Below are positions 20,331 to 31,960 of a DNA stretch of 64,000 bases, in pieces. Positions within the stretch are counted from its first letter, which is position 1. Each line of letters begins with the position of its first letter. The notes under the pieces were generated by a model that was given only the letters and a program-made list of their open reading frames with translations, made no database searches and had not been told where the DNA came from. This DNA is from Lactarius indigo. Taxonomy: Eukaryota; Basidiomycota; Agaricomycetes; Russulales; Russulaceae. Location: positions 16,208 through 80,207 of the forward strand of contig JAFKAC010000184.1 of the NCBI GenBank assembly GCA_025766275.1, written 5' to 3'. A program made the translations under genes and the position numbers.

Positions 20331-22763
20331 CATCAGGAAAAATGGTATCCTAGAATTTTTTAAAAAATTTAACAAATTTCAGAAAAATGGTAATATATGT
20401 TAAGAAATAAGCTGTTTTTCCGATTTTCCAAAATTGTTAAGATAGGTGAGATAAAAACCTCCCTCCAAATTTCCAGTTAGATTTGGTAAAATCTTACCAA
20501 ATATCCGAATAAATGGACATATCTCAGCATATATTGGGTGAATATGTCCAAAATTGCATCACAAACAGCAGAGTATTTTAGTTGCAAACAAGGGCACTCA
20601 GTTATAGTTGCATCAAAAAAACAATAATATATTGTAACTAACAAGAGTACATGAAACTACAATTGATACAGGGTAAGTGAGGGCAGTGACATGGTCATGG
20701 CAATGGCCGATGTGTGGCGGGGTGGCAGTGGGACAGGTAGCGGCAGTGTCATGGATTGCCATAGGCTTGCAGGTTCAATATAAGAAAAAAAGCGAAACCA
20801 AAAAATCAAATAAAAAAAAAAACTTATCTAAATATTGAGCCAAGTGTGTGGCGGCGACATTGCCACGACCGGCGTGGTGGTAAGCGAGGGAGACAGTGGT
20901 CCTGCACGAGTTCAACATTAAAAGAAAAAAAAAAAAGAAAAAAAAAAAAACTTATCTAGATTTGTGGAGCCGAGGTAGGAGGGCGTGGGGTCACGACAGG
21001 GCTTGCACGTAGCAAGTCGGCACTGTGGTGGGGGTCTTGCGTCCATGTTGGGAATGTCGCCGTGGACCGGCGTGGTGGAAAGGCGAAGTCGTTGAGGCAC
21101 GGCGGTTGGAGGGGACGGCGTGGTGCCGTTGTCCTGTCTTGCATGTGGCGAGGCGGTGGCGAGGACCTGCGAGGTGAGGTCCGAGGTGCATTGCATGCGC
21201 TGGAGAAGCAAGATGAGAAAAAGAAAAAGAAAAAGAGAGAAAAAAAAAACATATCTTGTCTGCTGGGCCGAAGCCCAGCTCGTCGTCAGCCGCCTCTTCG
21301 TGATGAGTGTGGTGAGGAACGGCGGCGGCGGGCGTTGGGGCTGAGGAAAGGAGGTGGCGGCTTGCATAGCCGGCGCTCGCCGCAGACGAGCGAGGTGTGG
21401 GCGTCGTCCTTGCGTACAGCGGGTGTGGTGGTAGATCCTTGAGTGGCCCGTTAAAAGAAAACAAAAAAAAAAAAACGTACCGTCGGCTGCATCTTGCGTT
21501 GGCCGTGGGAGTGGAGGTCACGCTGGCCGGGCTGAGATGGTGGTGGTGTGGGCGGGTGCAGTGGCCTGGATATCAGCGTGATGAGAGACGAGAAAAAAAA
21601 AAGACTTACTGTATCCAAGATGTAGGAGGGAGGTGACGTGGCGACTGGGCGTGGCGACTTAGAAAAAAATCGTCAAGCGGAGGCTTAATCTGTGGCGTGA
21701 AGGCGTGAAGGCGTGAACGCGTGAACACCCACTCACTCCATTTCCTCTCAACGCTCCCCCACCTGGGGTTTTTTTTTCTTCTCTTCCCACCACGCACGTG
21801 GGCCACCTCCACAGCCTACGCCAGAGGAAAGACGCGGTTGGGGAAGAGCCGGACTTCGGTTCAATGCATAAGTTTTTTTTTTTCTTTTTTTTCTTTTTTT
21901 CTTTCATTCTTTTTTTCCGTTTGCAGGACCCCCCGTGCACATGAACCACCACGGCCGTGGCCATACCGGCCTCATCGCTACCCCCGACGCGGCATGCCAT
22001 GCCCCGACCGCCAACCCGCCACCACGCCGCCCCAACCTGGCGTCCAAGACCCCGCCACCCCCAACTTAACACCACGCCGCCCCGTTATATCACGCAAGAC
22101 CCCGCTGCCGTCGCCGCCGACCTGCCACGCTACGCCAATGCGGCGTGCAAGACCCCGCCACCACCGACCCGCCGCGCCACCCCAGTACGCCCACCACCAC
22201 CTGCGCCACGCCGCCCCAACACGCCACGCAAGACCCCACCGCGCGGCCTCAAGACCCCGCCACCGCCGACCCGCCACGCTGCCTCATCACGGCATGCAAG
22301 GCCCCGTCACGCGGCTTCAAGACCCCGGCGCCACCGCTGCCCCAGCACGCGGCTTCAAGACTCCGCCACTACCGGCATACCCCCACACCACCCCGACACG
22401 CCACGCAAGACCCCCACTGCCATGTTTCCCTAATACATTAATTAAACTGTAGTTACATGTACTCTTCTCAGTCAAATATATTATTGTTTTTTGAATGGAG
22501 CTACAGTTCACTAAGTTGCACTGAAGTGCTTTGCTGGATGTGATGTAAATTTGGACACATTCAGTCAAAACATACTGAACATGTGTTCATTTATGCAGAT
22601 ATTTGGTAATATTTCCCAAAATATAACTAGATATTAGAGGGGAGGTCTTTATCTTGCCAATTTTTCACAACTTTTGAAAAATCATAGCAATTATTCATAT
22701 ATTACCATTTTTCTAAAAGTTTTGAAATTTTTTAAAAATTCTAGGATACCGTTTTTCCTGATG
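20331..22763. mobile_element. 2.4-kb non-autonomous element with about 330-bp terminal inverted repeats
   Basis: The ends CATCAGGAAAAA (left) and its inverse (right) begin inverted repeats traceable for about 330 bp (20331-20665 versus 22430-22763) with many substitutions. The interior has no credible coding sequence: it is GC-rich, made of diverged repeats that alternate poly-A/poly-T runs (20810, 20930, 21240, 21465, 21595, 21660, 21870) with GCAAGACCCCGCC-like phrases. It interrupts the accessory gene just before an exon end. A dinucleotide AT duplication is the best fit because it lets the gene frame continue into the next exon, but 2 bp is weak evidence. Family unknown. Confidence 0.8.
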
Positions 22764-22939
22764 ACTATGGACACCTCTGTGTCAGGGCCACCAGTCGTCG
22801 CAGTAGCATGTTGAGTATTGGATGGTCCTGGCAGACCTTCGGGGGCACCAGACGTCGTGGGACCCTGATCCTCATGCACGGTGGGTGTGTTGCCGCCGTC
22901 TGTTGCCGTAGGCACAATGGGTGGTGCAGGTTGGGTGGA

Positions 22940-23290
22940 AGGGGCGATGGTCGAGATTGGTGAGTCAAGGGTCGGACGAGAAGTGGACGGCGACGTGGGA
23001 GACGCGCCACGTGTGCGCCGAGTGCCAGAGCGTGCATTGGATTGAGAAGTGGACGGCGACGTGGGAGACGCGCCACGTGTGCGCCGAGTGCCAGAGCGTG
23101 CATTGGATCGAGAAGTGGAGGGCGACATGGGGGACGCGCCACGTGTGCGCCGAGTGCCAGAGCGCGCATTGGATCGAGAAGTGGAGGGCGACATGGGGGA
23201 CGCACCATGTGTGCGCCGAGTGCCAGAGCGTGTATTGGGTCGAGAAGTGGAGGGCGATGTTGCAGACGTGCTACGCGTGCGCCGAGCGAC
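22940..23290. repeat. 66-bp coding repeats in the accessory gene
   Basis: Five near-identical 66-bp units each encode a 22-residue minus-strand repeat of the type SGTRRTRGASPMSPSTSRSN, basic and Ser/Thr-rich, within the accessory protein. Confidence 0.85.
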
Positions 23291-24882
23291 AGCGCGTGCC
23301 TTGGGTCGCACTGGAGGGCGGGATGGAGAAGAAACGGATGGGGTGGGATCATCGATGATCTCGTCGACGTCCTCTTCCTCGTCGAAGTTGAAGTCCTCTT
23401 CCTCTTCGTCGTCATCAACGATCTGTCGGCGTGACCTGGGACCCGAGCTACGACCAATCCGGCGTGATTTCCAGGCCACCGCGGGGCTTGCAGTATGCGA
23501 GCGTTTCCGAACGCTATCAGTGGGAGTCTCGTTGTTGGGGTATCGCATCTGGTACCAGTGGGTGTAGTCGATTGTTGGGATGGAGTTGGCCTTGTAGTGA
23601 GAGTCACAGAGTCGGAGGATAGGGTACTTAGCTTCGACCCTCCGCCAGTACTCTCGGTGACGCCACGGCTTCACCTTCCCCCACGGCTGTCCAATCGGTC
23701 CGTATTTATCGCACATAGATGCCCAGATTTCTCGGGAGTAGGCCTGTATGTTGGCCACCTCATGACCATCCAACATCGTCCCGTCTTCGTACTCGAGGAA
23801 CCAAAATTGCCGGTTTTCACCTGCGGCCGCTGGTCCTCTGCGCACGGAACCATTTGATGAGAACTCCTTTCGTCAATTGAATTCCGCTCTTCGTTGATGC
23901 TTGAACCAGTAGTTGATCGCGGGGAAATCCGCAGGATCCATGTCGGAGGGGGGTTCGTCGATCTCGTCGATATTGGCGGCAGGCGGGTTCGGGGCTCTGG
24001 AGGCGATCCCCTGAATCGCTTTCCTGTAATTACATACTGTAAGATTATCCTCTGGACGAGTGACGGCGGACTTACTCGAGGGTCTCGAGGCTTGCGGTTA
24101 GCTTGATGTTCTCCGTGTATAGGTGCATATATACGGGGTTTTGTGCGCCGAAGAGGTCCTCATGAGTGGCTTGGGAGAGGATGCGATTTTTTTCCTGCGA
24201 CAATAGTAATTAGGTGCGAACAACGGGTGCTTGCACTTACCTGGGATCTCATATGGAATGACCCGGAGGCGTTGACTGAATGTCGACCGTGTGAGGCCTC
24301 ACTGGGGGGGGTGTCAGTATCTTTCGGCCCAGGGTAAGGCGACCAAAGTGAAGTAGGCGGGTGGTGGTATGACTGAGTATGCGGATCGCGAGCTAGCATA
24401 TAAGAGTCTAGAGAACGAGGGGCCTCCCTAGTGTGGTAACCGGTAGAACCAGAATCTAGAGAACGAGGGGGCTCCCTAGTGTGGTAATTGGTAGAACCAG
24501 TGTCTGAGAAGCGACCGTCGCCTAGCTGAGAATGGAGCAATTCCGTCATGGGACCAGGCGTAAACGACATCGTGTACAACGCGTGCAAATCCCAAGTGAT
24601 TTTCAGGGCGGTTCTTGCGTATCAAATTAGCAATTTGTAGACTAGATTCAAGGGAAACGTAAAAGCCGTGGAGAAAGCCTGAGAGGGATACGTAAACGCC
24701 GAGGAGAAGACGGTGGAGAGCCAGGGAGAAGGTGTATGCCGTCGGCGGTAATTGTAAGTAGTGTATATCATCCGAGATTACCTTTCTCGCCTATTTTGGC
24801 TGTTCCCATCTACTATACAGTTTAAGCCACATTCAGCCACATCTATATCCAATTCCTTCGGGTTTACAATACACGTTCGATA

Positions 24883-25488
24883 ATGTCTACTAGCGAGGCA
24901 CCCTCTGGTGACGAAATCTCTGGCGACAGCTTGACTCCTAAGGCTATCAAAGCCATCGAAAAGCAAAGGGTTCGCGCAGCGAATATGGGAGTTATTCATG
25001 AAGCAACACTGGAGGACTTGTTGCACTGCCGCAACTGCGCGGTGTTTCGGATCTTGGCTGAACGCAACGAGCTATTACGCGAACGGTAATTCTACTTCAG
25101 ACTCGCTTCGTCTCGCGATCTCGGACTTAATTATCGTACCAAGCATCGAGCTCGGCGCTAAGGAAATTGAATATTCTGAGTTTGACTACTTGGACGGACC
25201 TCCAGGCCCCCCTCGACCCTATGCCATCGTTACGGACATTGGGATACTCCGGTATTATACCAAGAAGCCTTCCTGGGCACGTTACCCTCAGGACGTAAGT
25301 ACTTGGTAGCGTTCCCGCTCGCGTGTCTGACTAGCGCTGACTTCTTGTAGCGACGTGTCTTCCACAAAGGCGTACAGACGATTGATCAAGATACTGATCC
25401 CGATCCTGACACTACACTTGCCGACGTCGACCCTAAAATCCTCGTGGAGAGTAGCGATACTCAGAATAAAAAAAGGAAGCTCATGTAG
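24883..25488 (+). CDS. Small unrecognised gene of the Tnp2-like element
   Basis: Exon 1 (24883 to about 25087) encodes MSTSEAPSGDEISGDSLT and CRNCAVFRILAERNELLRER. A 58-bp intron with a CTTAAT branch-like word leads to exon 2 (about 25145-25297; IELGAKEIEYSEFDYLDG, IVTDIGILRYYTKKPSW), and a second intron (about 25298-25350) to exon 3, ending KKRKLM at the TAG 25486-25488. The protein is about 150 residues, acidic, with a basic C-terminus that could be a nuclear signal. No family is recognised. Confidence 0.55.
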
Positions 25489-26576
25489 TTACATTATGAT
25501 GTAAATCGACTGCAGTAATCGATTGGCGTTTTGCTGTCACTCTAATCACGACTTCTCTGCGTGATTACTACCGCTTACCTCATATCCAATATCTCTCGTC
25601 TCTGTCTTTTTTTATCGTTGTTCTTTGTCTCTCTCGTCGGCTCCCTTGTCTCTTGTTGTCTTGTCTTCGTCTTTTTATACTGTCGTCCTCTGTCCCGCTC
25701 CCATTCTAGTATATCTCACCGACACACTTCCTTGGGATTTCTGTATCGATACGGGCGCATGCGCGAGGCCACCTGATAACTCTACCCGGGTCCCACTTTC
25801 TCTGTATCGCCCACCCCTCTCCCAACCGCCACTCCATCCTGCCGAGAACTACTCCTTGTCTCCCACTCCTCGTCTGTCACCCGACCACCCCACGGCCACT
25901 CCTGGCTATCTGCAAGACCATATCTATATTCCACTGCGCATCGCATCATGCCCGTCGTTAGATACGGAGGGGAGGCCAGCGCCATACGATATAGTGCCTC
26001 GGTCCTTCCCCCATGCCATGCGTACGTCCCTTCCCGCTCTCTCATTGATGTAGGCGTCTGACACACCCTCTTTCATACCTGCCTCAGTCTTTCTGTCACC
26101 TGGCCACCCCCACGGCCACCACTGGCTACCTGCAAGACTCCACCTACGGCCCTTCTGCGCCTTGCGTCGTGCCCGCTGTTAGATACGGAGGGTAGGCCAG
26201 CGCATTTGGGGTAGAGCCTCAGTCCTTCCTTCGTTCCGTGCGTATGTCCATGCCCCATCTCTCTCGTCGACGCAGAGGTTCGACTTACAACCCGCCCAGT
26301 CTTCCTATATCCGCTTCCCGTGTGTTTGTCCGCCCCCCTTCCATATCCTATGCCATCCCTCTCGCCGCTCCCATTCCCTCCATTCCAACATCATAGATAG
26401 AGCATATCTGTCAGTTGATCACATGTACCTACGTTCCGTCTTGTCGCTTGAATACAATGTCGTTTCTTCCAGCTCCATCACGCGTGAAGTGAGAGACCCA
26501 CTGTCGCCCAACGATCGGTTCACTTAGGCATACCGTTCTAAGTTATGGCGGATGCAAATACGATGAAAATTCATTT
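25489..26576. repeat. Gene-free spacer with a diverged direct duplication
   Basis: No coding exon is supported. A segment at about 25888-26040 is repeated in diverged form at 26107-26255; both contain CCCACGGCCAC, GTTAGATACGGAGGG, AGGCCAGCGC and CCTCAGTCCTTC/CCTCGGTCCTTC. The rest is C/T-rich. Confidence 0.6.
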
Positions 26577-29500
26577 TTATTCATCGAGAACGACATCCTC
26601 TGTTTCTGCTACGTCTAGCCCAGGCTTCTCAAGTAGAAAATATCGAGAACTTCGGTCTCCTTCACGTGGCGTCATGGGCACCATAGCTACGACGGACATG
26701 ATATCTTTCACATGTACGATCTGCAACGCCGCCTGACCCCGGTATATGCATGAGTATACTGTGTTTGAAGACGCTTCCAGCAAGCCAAGGTCTGGCTCAG
26801 ACCAGACTGAGACCAGCGCATATGCGCACTCTATACCAGAGTGGCCACTTCGGAAGTAGAATTGTACCTCGCCGATAAGGAAGGATTCCATCGTAGCAAA
26901 CTAGGAAAATAAGATGTGAATGTCAACTTCATGGTAATGTCACTCACCTTTACGTTGCGGGAACGACGGACACTCTCAGAAGGGCCCGCCCATTCAGTCT
27001 CCTTCCACGCACAGCGAGCAATCTGCAGGTTAGGGAGGCGAAGGTGAGCCCATCGGATGTACTTTGGCCGCCAGCCAAAGGGTACTTGGCCATCTTCTGA
27101 GTCCGAACACAAGAACGCGCGGATTGTATCCGCCTGTTCTCCCACAAGAGTGACGCCAGTCTCATCCCGAGCCCTGAGAAGAACATAGCCATCACCAAGG
27201 TCGACAGCACCTCGTGGTAGACTTGGGGCGTCTGGCTCTAAGTCGGGCAGAATCGCGTGGATGGCGGAGAACTGTGAGCGGCGCAGTCCGCAGTTTGCGA
27301 TGTTTGCATATGGGTTTGAAGGTTGCTTGACTTCCTCCCCCAGGTTGCCAATAGTATGCTCCAGAGTCCACTGAGATGAATAGACGCCAGGTCCCAGACG
27401 AACGGCATCTGGAGCGAGATGAGAAAGCCCGTGGATGCTCTGTCGACAGAAGTGAAGTCGCGACACCATTCAGCAGTAATAGATCGCTTCATATTCTTCG
27501 GTAAAGTCGAGCATGAGTTGCTGAGCCTTTTGAAGCTGGGAGACCGAGATTGCACGCTGTTGGAGGAGCCGAACAGCAGACGCTAGCTTGCAGAAGTTTA
27601 GCCAATAGCGCTGCGGAAGAATGCCATAGAGTAACGCCGGGCAGTATCCAAAGACATAGACTAAGAACTCCCATGCTTTGTAGCCACTGGATATCTTCTC
27701 GGCGGGGTTCCGAGGAGGGCAATCGAATGACCCTGGCAGGTATGGGCGGCAGCGCGCTACGTCCTGGCCATGCGTTTTCCAAGTGTCTCCGACAAGCACG
27801 ACCCAGTCCCAGAGCTTCTTTGAGTCATTCTTGTCACAGTCTATAGTCCCGCGCCAGAGACTTATGAGCAAATCAGGAAGATTGATCACGATTATGTGCA
27901 TGTGGTCGATAGCCAAGCATCCGGGGAGACCGGTCGAGTGTTTCGAATCCAGACCCAAGAAAATACTCGGTTTGCACAGGCCAGTCTCTTTCCGATTCTG
28001 TTTGAACTGCGTGTCGGTGCGACTCTGAAGAAGAAGAGTCAGGTTCTCAAAGTACAACTCGGATGATGCCTTCGGCAGTCGAAAGGCATCGACATCGCCG
28101 TGATCGCACCCAGGAAGGTCGTAGTTCAGCGGTTTGAGGAGTGCTGGGTAATAATGGGGACCCCCCGGCTTGTGACGCCCTCTCAAGCCGCAGTATTCGC
28201 GACATCCGTACACGCTGTGGTGTCCCACCTGCCCATGCAGCGCGGCTAGACCAGGTCCGTCCACAGTGCCCAAGAAGAAGAATGGACGTGAAGTGAACAC
28301 ACGCCCTGTGGAACAGTCCCACACGTGTAGTCCGTCCCTCTGGAGCGCAGAAAGGTGGTGCAAGCCGGTGTAGACGAACGAGTCCAAGTTCTTAGGCTTG
28401 CTTGGACCAGGAATAAAGCCACCCGGCAGCACGTATTTCTTTTTGTATCGTAAGTCGGGTGCCAGATCCAGTAGAACCCAGATATAAATCCAGCAATCTG
28501 ATTGCTTGCTCTGATATAACTGCGCGCCGTCGATAGAGAGCATCAATACAGTGTCGTCGGACGAGAGATTGCCGCGGAGTGCCGCGTCGAGGAGGAGGGA
28601 GCTGCAGTACACGTCGTCGTAAACGTCAATAGAGCCACCAGCACGTAGCCTAGCCAGCAAAGGCTCCATCACTCGACGTCGGTGACCCATGTTCCATGCG
28701 CTTTGGTGTGACCGATACTGCACTTGAATCTGCGGTCCCACAGGTATCGTTAGAGCTTGCTTACGAGGTACGGATACGACTCTGCCCCCACGGGTGACAG
28801 AGTTGTACCGCGGCGAAGAACACTCGGGACAAGTGTGAAGCTCCGAGAATGGTCCAGAGAACGCCACGCAAGACTCATAGCACATATCGGTCATAACAGG
28901 GACTACCCCCGTCAGCTCAGTGATCGTCCGCTTCATGCGATCGTATGACTGGAATTCTGCGTCGGGAACGTACTCCCTTAGAGCAGAGCAAACACTATCG
29001 TAAGTCACCCGAGATCCATTTACAGTCCCTAAGAGAAGCCTCAAAGTAAGTCTTAGCTCCTTGCTGATGCTGATAGGCTCTGTCAGAGGAGAGCGCAACC
29101 GTTCGCAAACGTCGTCAGGAATAGGGTCGCCGTCTAAGGATGCGCGCGAGAGTCCCTTGATAAACTCCACAGACGTGCGAAGTGCGTCGAGGTGAGGTAC
29201 GACGGTATCCGGATCCCAGTCGTTTGGACCTCCAGGGAGATCGTCAGGCTGCGCATCACGCCCGACGTACACACCCGCATCTCCCTGTTGGTTATTGGTG
29301 TTGTCCGGGGGTGGGGTATGCACCCGTTGTGTATCACGATCCCCCGGAGAACCCTGCCGCGCAGGGGAGGGTATACCTGTGCCCTCGTCGTTTTCAGGTC
29401 GAGGGGACTCGGGTGGGGTATGCACCCATTGTGCGTCACGATCCCCTAGAGAACCCTGCCGTGCAGGGGAGGGTATGCCTGGACCCTCGTCGTTTTCAGG

Positions 29501-29791
29501 TCGAGGGGATTCGGTGTTCCTAACCGTGGCCTGAGTCCCGGGCTGGTGCGATACCTGGCATAGCTCTTGTTCTGATGGGCCGGGCGCAGGGTCATCGTCT
29601 TGCGTGGGGTGGTTACTCTCCGTGTGGTCACCTGTGTGCGCATGATTGTCGGGTGACTGCTCTCCCGGGGTACCACGATCCGAGTCTAATCGAGCGTGCT
29701 TCCTGTTTGCCGTGGTGCGCGAGCGCGACCCAGTCGCCCTAGTGCGAGTCGATGGGTGTCTTGATGCTGGATAGCCGTTGGGGAACGACAT
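26577..29791 (-). pseudogene. Tnp2/Plavaka-type transposase with an in-frame stop
   Basis: The start at 29791 opens a Ser/Arg-rich tail with two copies of a ESPRPENDEG...PARQGS repeat. The conserved core follows: a Cys-rich segment (MCYESCVAFSGPF, CPECSSPRYN), the acidic catalytic motif LMLSIDGAQLYQSKQSD, FFLGTVDGPGLAALHGQVG with a zinc-type cluster (YGCREYCGL), GLPGCLAIDHMHIIVINLPD, and a C-terminal half (SIHGLSHLAPDAVRLGPG, QWTLEHTIGNLGEEVKQ, SNPYANIAN). One intron (about 26892-26940) leads to the last exon, ending at 26577 (VWSEPDLGLLEAS, YFLLEKPGLD). The frame is otherwise uniform, but TGA at 27470-27472 interrupts it (YYC stop MVSRLHF), where relatives have an Arg-like codon. This is most simply a CGA-to-TGA transition. 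Confidence 0.85.
29290..29515. repeat. Tandem coding repeat at the transposase N-terminus
   Basis: Two copies of about 100-110 bp share GGGTGGGGTATGCACCC, AGAACCCTGCCG and GTCGTTTTCAGGTCGAGGGG, encoding duplicated PRPENDEG-type segments. Confidence 0.7.
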
Positions 29792-30434
29792 AGGACCATC
29801 TTACATGCGCGAGATCCAGTGAGCACAAGAGTCGTGGATTGGGCAATATACTCAACATACGATCATCGACCCTCCGATACTTCGCATGGTCGTAATACGT
29901 CGTCTTTGACACAGGGCGAAGTATCTTGCAGTGTCTTGAGCATCCACATTTATAGATACGCGCCCGTGGGTCACCCGACGTCGGCATCAGATCAGTCCAG
30001 AGTGACAGAGTACGTGGAGAGGGACAATGCCGAGAAGTCTCCAGAAACACGATATCAGAAAGAAACGAACAGACGCAGATAGCGGCCGAGGGTCGAGACG
30101 AGAGCCAGAGCCAAAGGTACGCAGGACGAGAAGAGGAGAACAACGACTTGATACTCGTTTCAGACATGTTGCAGCTCACAGGTACCAAATGTGGCATTCA
30201 CATATTCGTGCGTGCAATGTCCCGCAACGAGGGCGGCGCAAAGAGCAGCACAATGAGGGCATCCATGTTGTGGGTGCAGCAATATTCAAGATTATTCATT
30301 CGCATTGAATTGTATGGAATAATTCAAATCTGTACGCAATATAATTTGAGCGGAGTCAACAGAATTCACCCGCCACCAATCCCAGTCATTTTCATTCGAC
30401 TCAATTCATCAGGATTCATCGGGATTTTGACTGG

Positions 30435-30442
30435 GGATGAGG
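30435..30442. repeat. Right target-site duplication GGATGAGG
   Basis: Matches 111-118 and lies directly after the right inverted repeat of the Tnp2-like element. Confidence 0.7.
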
Positions 30443-30573
30443 CGTCAGGATGAGTTCGTTTTGAATGGCGGCGAACATATTATGTTTCGGGTGATTGATA
30501 GGCCACTCACAAGGGTTGTAGATGCCCCCAATCTTGGGCACATGGTGCCACAGCGGCGTCTCTACGTTCAAGT
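30443..30573 (-). pseudogene. Exon fragment of the interrupted base-layer coding sequence
   Basis: On the minus strand this segment is fully open and protein-like (LNVETPLWHHVPKIGGIYN, EWPINHPKHNMFAA, QNELILT). It lies between the mariner-like element and the Tnp2-like element. Across the latter it joins in frame to 110-1, and across the former an intron-like 3' end (CAACAACACTTTAG) is found at about 40381-40394. The product is not recognised. It is evidence that both elements landed in the same coding sequence. Confidence 0.5.
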
Positions 30574-30575
30574 TA

Positions 30576-30615
30576 AGGTAGGGGCCATCAGGAACTCGCA
30601 CCCCTTTATGTAAGC
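30576..30615. repeat. Left 40-bp terminal inverted repeat of the mariner-like element
   Basis: Exactly inverted at 40339-40378. Preceded by TA at 30574-30575. Confidence 0.9.
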
Positions 30616-31316
30616 ATTTTGTCGTCTTCATCGTTTCTTCTTCTCCTCCCTCACTCATCACAATAGCCAAAAAGTAAAATATGAGAAGTAAAGGGAACTG
30701 TACCTTCTTTGACTCCCATTTTTTTTTTTTGAAAAATATTTTGATTTCGGTGAATAGAAGTGAAAACAATTTTTTTTCATTAAAACTCAATATCTCGACG
30801 TTTACAGTCGATCTAAACCAACTTGCTGAAGTCGAGCAAAAAGTGGTGGCCGCACACGTGACAGTAAAGTCACGTGCATGTATTAGTCATGATGACAAAC
30901 ACGGTGAAGTGGTTCACCCGCTAAAGCTCCCGCTGTCTCAAAAATCAACATTTATGCCGAGGAAAAAACCAGCGAATCAATCGCGCCTCCAAAATGTCAA
31001 GAAGGCCCAAGCCAGAAGGGCCCAGAAGTTCAAGGAATCCAGTCCAGGTGCGACTTGGCCTCGGTAACGTTTGGTCACATGATTGACCGACCCTGCAGCG
31101 ACGCGCCTCCCAAGTGAGGACTCGGAAGTGACTGAAATCGAAGTGGGCGAGCCGGAGATTTACCCGGACATCGTGGAATTGTCCGTGGCCGATTATAATT
31201 CAATTCCGGCACCCCAGAGCTCACCAAGGCAAGCCCCGGCACCTGAAGGGTCCAGAAAATGCGTGCACGCATCTTATCACACCGGAAAATCAGAAAGAAC
31301 CATCAGAAGGCACAAA

Positions 31317-31941
31317 TGATGAACAGCACACAGAAGTAGCATACTCACAGTGGACTAAGAGGACTGTGGTGAGATATACTGAGTGGCTGGAAAGCAGCAA
31401 CAGGAGTCTAGCAGAGTAAAGCAAGAGTGTCTGGCACACAAACAGTGAGAACTGATGTTGTTACATTTGGAGGGAAGGAAGCTTACCTGGCACACAAACA
31501 GTGAGAACTGATGTGGACCAGGAGCGTACATGGTACTCTACTTATACTCCTACAGAGGGTGACAGTAGTACAAGGTAAGTAACGCTAGTCACAGAATACA
31601 AAGGTGCTATTGTTCTACAAAGGGACAAAAGAGTGGACGCTTTGAGAACAAGGAAAAGGAGAACAAGGAGAGTCCAGAACTAGATGATATCATACTGACA
31701 TCATAATAAAGATAGTACCAAGTAGAGAACAAAGAGAAGTACAAAAGCGTTATACAACACAGAGTCCGGATGTATGATGTCATAGAAGTACAGTGATGTC
31801 ATAGATGACGCAATGGTAAGTCCAGATTGTACAGATCAAATAGTATCTAATTTACAAGTCCTGTATATCTAATCTAAAGCAGTCCATGCTGCAAGTCCGG
31901 TCCGTACGAGCCGCTAAGTGCGCAAGGGTCACTTATCAACA
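31317..31941 (-). repeat. 3' LTR of the copia element
   Basis: A 625-bp copy of 37066-37690. Within it the phrase CTGGCACACAAACAGTGAGAA is itself repeated twice. Confidence 0.95.
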
Positions 31942-31960
31942 TCTCCCCGTGATCTACAAT

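Larger units (their letters stand above)
458..24588 (-). pseudogene. Accessory gene of the Tnp2-like element, split by two transposons and a nonsense codon
   Basis: One minus-strand gene can be followed from a start near 24588 (or 24570) to a TGA at 458-460. Its N-terminal exons lead to ...KHQRRAEFN, an in-frame TGA at 23873-23875, then the long exon 23872-22764 (WFLEYEDGT, WKVKPWRHREYWRRVE-like region, acidic stretch, 22-residue Ser/Arg/Thr repeats). The frame stops inside the inverted-repeat element at 20331-22763, resumes at about 20220-19983, is cut by the KDZ element, and resumes in the same frame at 955 (DQAPEG then APSTATNG). The last exons (about 850-715, 664-572, 522-458) encode a Lys-rich segment and an HMG-box-like end (NLYAIDFLKDHQVTRDEF, IWNELDEDTRM, VMKKK). 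The HMG similarity is a motif-level judgement. A role in transposition is inferred from position only. Confidence 0.65.
119..30434. mobile_element. Tnp2/Plavaka-like DNA transposon, invaded by two younger elements
   Basis: The ends are short inverted repeats: CCCAGTCAAAACCCCGATGAA at the left and its near-match inverted at 30412-30434, flanked by GGATGAGG. Both subterminal zones (about 150-370 and 30280-30420) are rich in TTGAAT/ATTCAA words. Removing the KDZ element and the 2.4-kb inverted-repeat element leaves about 8.9 kb with a Tnp2-type transposase gene, a large accessory gene and one small plus-strand gene. Both large genes carry an in-frame TGA, so this copy is probably dead. A 7-8 bp duplication is longer than the 3 bp usual for CACTA elements; the assignment to the Plavaka/Tnp2 group rests on the transposase, not on the ends. 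Confidence 0.8.

Noticed and set aside
20918..22452. Long Pro/Arg/Ser-rich open frames on both strands
   Set aside because: They lie in the GC-rich, homopolymer-interrupted interior of the inverted-repeat element, overlap one another in several frames and resemble no protein.
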